A DNA stretch of 64,000 nt, taken from the NCBI RefSeq assembly GCF_013314975.1, contig NZ_JABTYH010000001.1:1-64000 (forward strand), written 5' to 3'. Both the position numbers and the translations under genes were made by a program. Each line of letters starts with the position of its first letter. Position 1 is the first letter of the stretch. The notes under the pieces are model-generated. The model was given only the letters and a program-made list of their open reading frames with translations. It was not told the origin of the DNA and searched no databases. Below, one piece after another: positions 61,186 to 64,000 of this stretch. This DNA is from Pseudarthrobacter oxydans. Its GTDB lineage: Bacteria > Actinomycetota > Actinomycetes > Actinomycetales > Micrococcaceae.

Positions 61186-61205
61186 CCCGGCGTGCCCCGG
61201 CCGGG
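61186..61205. terminator. weak stem-loop between rsmE and the GerMN gene
   Basis: CCCGGC (61186-61191) pairs with GCCGGG (61200-61205) with an eight-base loop, between two convergent genes. The stem is short and has no T run. Confidence 0.35.
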
Positions 61206-61209
61206 TAGG

Positions 61210-62178
61210 CTACCGGACCTTGAAAGCCCGCGAATCCTCATTCTGGTCCGGCTGATCCCCGGTACCGGCCTGTGCCACCTTCAATTCGTAGTCCCCGGCC
61301 GGAAGTGTGAGGGCCAGCGTAAACAGTCCTGCCTGCCCTGGCTCGGCGGCCGCCGTCGTCTCCCCAGTCAGGAACGGGACCTTGCTTCCGTCATCTTCCG
61401 TCCGGAGGATCTGCCAGCGGAGCTTGCCTCCGGACAGGGTGCTGCGGCCGGTGATCTTGACGCTCCCGGCCGCCACTTCTGAGTTCTCCTGCGGATCAAT
61501 GATCCAGACTGGGGCCACCATGCCGGCGGCCCTCGTCATAAGGTCACCCAGCTGGATATGGCCGAAAGCAACGTAGTCCGTGTGCCCGTCCACCAGGATC
61601 CGCACGCGGATCTGCTGCCCGGAATCGATAAGCCCTGAACTGGCCGCAGCAGCGCTGGCCGTATACACAAGTTGCTGGACAGCGCGGCCGGCCATATCGG
61701 CGTCGAGGTTGCTGTTGAAGGCGTCCTCAGACACATCCACCGTGATGACGTCCTTGCCGGAGATGGACGTGGCCAGCTTGCCGGGATTCTGCCAGGGGGT
61801 GAAGAAATCCGGGTCAAGGGGCTTGTCCGACATCATGGCCCGCAGGGCCCTCGTTACCGGATTCTCCTGCTCAGGCACTTCCCTGAATTCCCGGTAAAGG
61901 AAGATGCTGCTGTTGCTCCGGCCAATCCAGTAGACCGGGGCCTTGTTGGACGACTGCGTGGTTTCGAGCGGCGCGCTCGTGGAAGGCGCGGTGCCGGTGG
62001 CGGCAGGGCCAGAGCCCAGAAGGGTAGTGGGGGAGGGGTCCGGCTCGGCCAGGCAGCCCGTCAGGAGCGGAGCCGCCAAGAGAACCACTGCCAGGACGGC
62101 AGGGCGCACAATGCCGCCACGTCGTCCTGCCCTGCGGGGCGCAGCAGATTCCGGCACGTTTGTTGCCTGTCCTTCCAT
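61210..62178 (-). CDS. GerMN/Gmad2 domain lipoprotein
   Basis: A 322-residue secreted lipoprotein. The signal peptide (RRAGRRGGIVRPAVLAVVLL region) ends in the lipobox LLTGC near residue 40. A Ser/Thr/Pro linker precedes a GerMN domain (about 80-215: VYWIGRSNSSIFLYREFREVP, ITVDVSEDAFNSN, QQLVYTASAAA) and a C-terminal Ig-like Gmad2 domain (about 225-320: PVWIIDPQENSEVAAGSVKITGRSTL). GerMN domains occur in spore germination and cell-surface proteins; this organism type does not form endospores, so an envelope role is more likely. It is divergent from phoH. Confidence 0.85.
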   Translation of the reverse strand: MEGQATNVPESAAPRRAGRRGGIVRPAVLAVVLLAAPLLTGCLAEPDPSPTTLLGSGPAATGTAPSTSAPLETTQSSNKAPVYWIGRSNSSIFLYREFREVPEQENPVTRALRAMMSDKPLDPDFFTPWQNPGKLATSISGKDVITVDVSEDAFNSNLDADMAGRAVQQLVYTASAAAASSGLIDSGQQIRVRILVDGHTDYVAFGHIQLGDLMTRAAGMVAPVWIIDPQENSEVAAGSVKITGRSTLSGGKLRWQILRTEDDGSKVPFLTGETTAAAEPGQAGLFTLALTLPAGDYELKVAQAGTGDQPDQNEDSRAFKVR

Positions 62179-62525
62179 GAATGGCTGGCCGCTCCCCAAG
62201 CGGCAATCCAGCAGCGGCTGGATTTCCAGCATGGCACAGGGCCCGAAGCTGAAAGGCCGGATACGGGCCTCGGGGAGGAACTGCAACGGGAACGATATGA
62301 GGCCGATATGAAGTTGATACCTAATGGCGGAACGGGCGGCGCCGTCCAGGCTTCCCGAAGGGTCTTGCCGTTCCCCTTTTCAGAGGTTGATGGGGTCCTG
62401 GCGTAAGATGGAAGGGTCGCTGGTCGAGGCGCAACCGGTCCATCGTCGAAGGGCCCTGTCGCCGGCCGCCAGCAGCGGGAATTGTCCGGTACTTTGAGGG
62501 GATCACGGGCCTGCGGGCCACCACT
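62179..62525. other. 347-base gap between the GerMN gene and phoH
   Basis: The longest gap other than the leuS leader. On the plus strand a TAAGAT hexamer (62404-62409) could be a -10. A nested stem can form from GATGGA (62407-62412) with TCCATC (62439-62444) and CTGGT (62420-62424) with ACCGG (62434-62438). I saw no small gene or known RNA family. phoH has no convincing ribosome binding site. Confidence 0.35.
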
Positions 62526-63614
62526 ATGACTGAATCAGCGAATGGCAAGCGCCGGCTCAACACGGGAGAAGGCGCTGCGGGGGAATTTCCCCATTCCCTC
62601 CCCGGCAGCCGGACCGAGGTAGTCCTTTTCGACAACTCCGACCAGATGGTCCAGTCCCTGGGCAGCCATGACGAGGCACTGCGGTATATCGAGGAACAGT
62701 TTCCGGCCGTCAACTTCCATGTCCGGGGCAATGAGCTCTCGATTACAGGGCCTGCCAGCGACGTTCCCCGCATCATGCGCCTCCTCCACGAGGTCCGGGG
62801 GCTCGTGGCCCGCGGCACGGTGATCAGCCCGGCGGTGCTGCAGCAGCTTGTTGCACTGCTCCGTACCCAGTCCCTGCAAAACCCCGTTGACGTACTGACC
62901 CACGACATCCTGTCCAGCCGCGGAAAAACCATCCGCCCGAAGACGCTGAACCAGAAGACCTACGTTGACTCCATCGACACCAATACGGTGATTTTCGGCA
63001 TAGGTCCGGCAGGTACAGGCAAGACCTACCTCGCGATGGCAAAGGCCGTCCAGGCACTGCAGCAAAAAGAGGTCAGCCGCATCATCCTGACCCGCCCCGC
63101 CGTTGAGGCGGGAGAGCGGTTGGGTTTCCTCCCCGGGACCCTGAGCGACAAGATCGATCCGTACCTGCGCCCGCTCTACGATGCACTGCACGACATGATG
63201 GACCCCGAGTCCATTCCCCGGCTGATGGCAGCAGGCACCATTGAAGTGGCGCCCCTCGCCTACATGCGCGGCCGGACGCTCAATGACGCCTTCATCATCC
63301 TTGACGAGGCCCAGAACACCACGCCGGAGCAGATGAAGATGTTCCTTACCCGGCTTGGCTTCGGATCCAAGATGGTGGTCACCGGGGACGTCACCCAGGT
63401 TGACCTGCCCTTCGGCACCCGCTCCGGACTCCGCATCGTGGAGGAGATCCTCCAGGGCATCGAGGGCGTCAGCTTCTCGGTCCTTGACGCCGCAGACGTC
63501 GTCAGGCACAGGCTGGTGGGTGACATCGTCAACGCCTACAGCATCTGGGATGAAACCCAGCGCAGCCGGGTAAAACATTCGGCCGGCGCCGCTAAACGGG
63601 GGGAACACGCGTGA
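62526..63614 (+). CDS. phoH: PhoH family ATPase
   Basis: A 362-residue PhoH-like P-loop ATPase. An N-terminal KH-like region (about 30-110) precedes the ATPase core: Walker A GIGPAGTGKTYLAM, TRPAVEAGERLGFLPG and Walker B with FIILDEAQNTTPEQMKMFLTRLG, then MVVTGDVTQVDLP. PhoH proteins beside ybeY are thought to work in RNA metabolism. ATG 62526 is the only upstream start in frame; its ribosome binding site is not evident. Its stop overlaps the ybeY start (GTGA). Confidence 0.92.
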   Translation: MTESANGKRRLNTGEGAAGEFPHSLPGSRTEVVLFDNSDQMVQSLGSHDEALRYIEEQFPAVNFHVRGNELSITGPASDVPRIMRLLHEVRGLVARGTVISPAVLQQLVALLRTQSLQNPVDVLTHDILSSRGKTIRPKTLNQKTYVDSIDTNTVIFGIGPAGTGKTYLAMAKAVQALQQKEVSRIILTRPAVEAGERLGFLPGTLSDKIDPYLRPLYDALHDMMDPESIPRLMAAGTIEVAPLAYMRGRTLNDAFIILDEAQNTTPEQMKMFLTRLGFGSKMVVTGDVTQVDLPFGTRSGLRIVEEILQGIEGVSFSVLDAADVVRHRLVGDIVNAYSIWDETQRSRVKHSAGAAKRGEHA

Positions 63615-64000
63615 GCATCGAGGTCAACAATGAATCCGGCGTCCAGGTGGACGAAGCGGAAATCGTGGCATTGTCCCGGTACATCTTTGAACAGCTGTAT
63701 ATCCATCCGCAGGCTGAACTGTCCGTCCTGCTGGTGGACGAGCCCGCGATGGAGAAGCTTCACATCGAACTGATGGATGAGCCCGGCTCCACCGATGTCC
63801 TGTCCGTACCCATGGACGAGTTGACTCCCGGGACGCCGGACCGTCCCACCCCCCAGGGCATGCTTGGCGATATTGCCATCTGCCCGCAGGTTGCCCGGGT
63901 GCAGGCCAAGAACGCCGGCCACTCACTGCAGGACGAGATGCTCCTGCTCACCACGCACGGGATCCTCCACCTGCTGGGATACGACCATGCAGAACCCGAG
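63611..64000 (+). CDS. ybeY: endoribonuclease YbeY (rRNA maturation factor), partial
   Basis: Starts at GTG 63611, overlapping the phoH TGA, and stays open for 130 codons to the window end without a stop. The zinc-binding H-x3-H-x5-H motif is present as THGILHLLGYDH at about residues 116-127, and DVLSVPMDEL is the usual preceding region. YbeY processes 16S rRNA 3' ends and takes part in ribosome quality control. The missing part is probably 20-30 residues. Confidence 0.93.
   Translation, partial: MSIEVNNESGVQVDEAEIVALSRYIFEQLYIHPQAELSVLLVDEPAMEKLHIELMDEPGSTDVLSVPMDELTPGTPDRPTPQGMLGDIAICPQVARVQAKNAGHSLQDEMLLLTTHGILHLLGYDHAEPE

Overview
The window is high-GC chromosomal DNA from an actinobacterium of the Micrococcaceae, most likely Arthrobacter or Pseudarthrobacter. 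I base this on recognised protein sequences and gene order; no database search was possible. Supporting signs are an actinobacterial integration host factor beside gmk, an actinobacterial VLRF1-type peptidyl-tRNA hydrolase, a PriA without helicase motifs, frequent GTG and TTG starts, and many GTGA/ATGA stop-start overlaps.

Layout. 0-8 kb: a minus-strand APC permease, aspS, a GNAT acetyltransferase, an acVLRF1 hydrolase (minus), rarA, rpsD and two small envelope genes. 8-18.4 kb: alaS-ruvX-mltG-aroE-aroC-aroK-aroB-TPR gene, then efp-nusB. 18.5-28.9 kb: a PrsW-type protease (minus), then the pyrimidine operon pyrR-pyrB-pyrC-membrane protein-carA-carB-pyrF under a PyrR-type leader; pyrD is absent. 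28.9-35.1 kb: mihF-gmk-rpoZ-coaBC-metK-priA. 35.1-43.4 kb is the most accessory part: a minus-strand run of glycosyltransferase, alpha/beta hydrolase, aldo/keto reductase and SorC-type regulator, facing a glpD-glpF-glpK glycerol operon. 43.5-52.1 kb: leuS behind a leucine leader peptide and terminator, a DegV-family protein, a small membrane protein, comEA, comEC and holA. 52.2-64 kb: rpsT (minus), an orphan PemK/MazF-like protein (minus), lepA, hemW, two minus-strand DUF genes, hrcA (with a CIRCE operator)-dnaJ-rsmE, a GerMN lipoprotein (minus), phoH and ybeY, which runs off the window end.

Functionally this is mostly housekeeping: translation (aspS, alaS, leuS, efp, lepA, rpsD, rpsT), chorismate and UMP synthesis, nucleotide and cofactor supply (gmk, coaBC, metK), replication and repair (rarA, ruvX, priA, holA), protein quality control (hrcA, dnaJ, acVLRF1), DNA uptake (comEA, comEC) and glycerol use. 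No tRNA, rRNA, CRISPR array, insertion sequence or prophage was recognised.

The most informative signals are regulatory. A 17-codon leader peptide with three consecutive Leu codons and a terminator precede leuS. Seven starts share a TANNNT hexamer exactly six bases before the start codon, which suggests leaderless transcripts. A PyrR-type RNA motif, a CIRCE operator and a 10-bp-phased direct repeat between the SorC-type gene and glpD are also visible. I did not find a clearly undescribed multi-gene system; the acVLRF1 gene and the leuS attenuator are the best leads.
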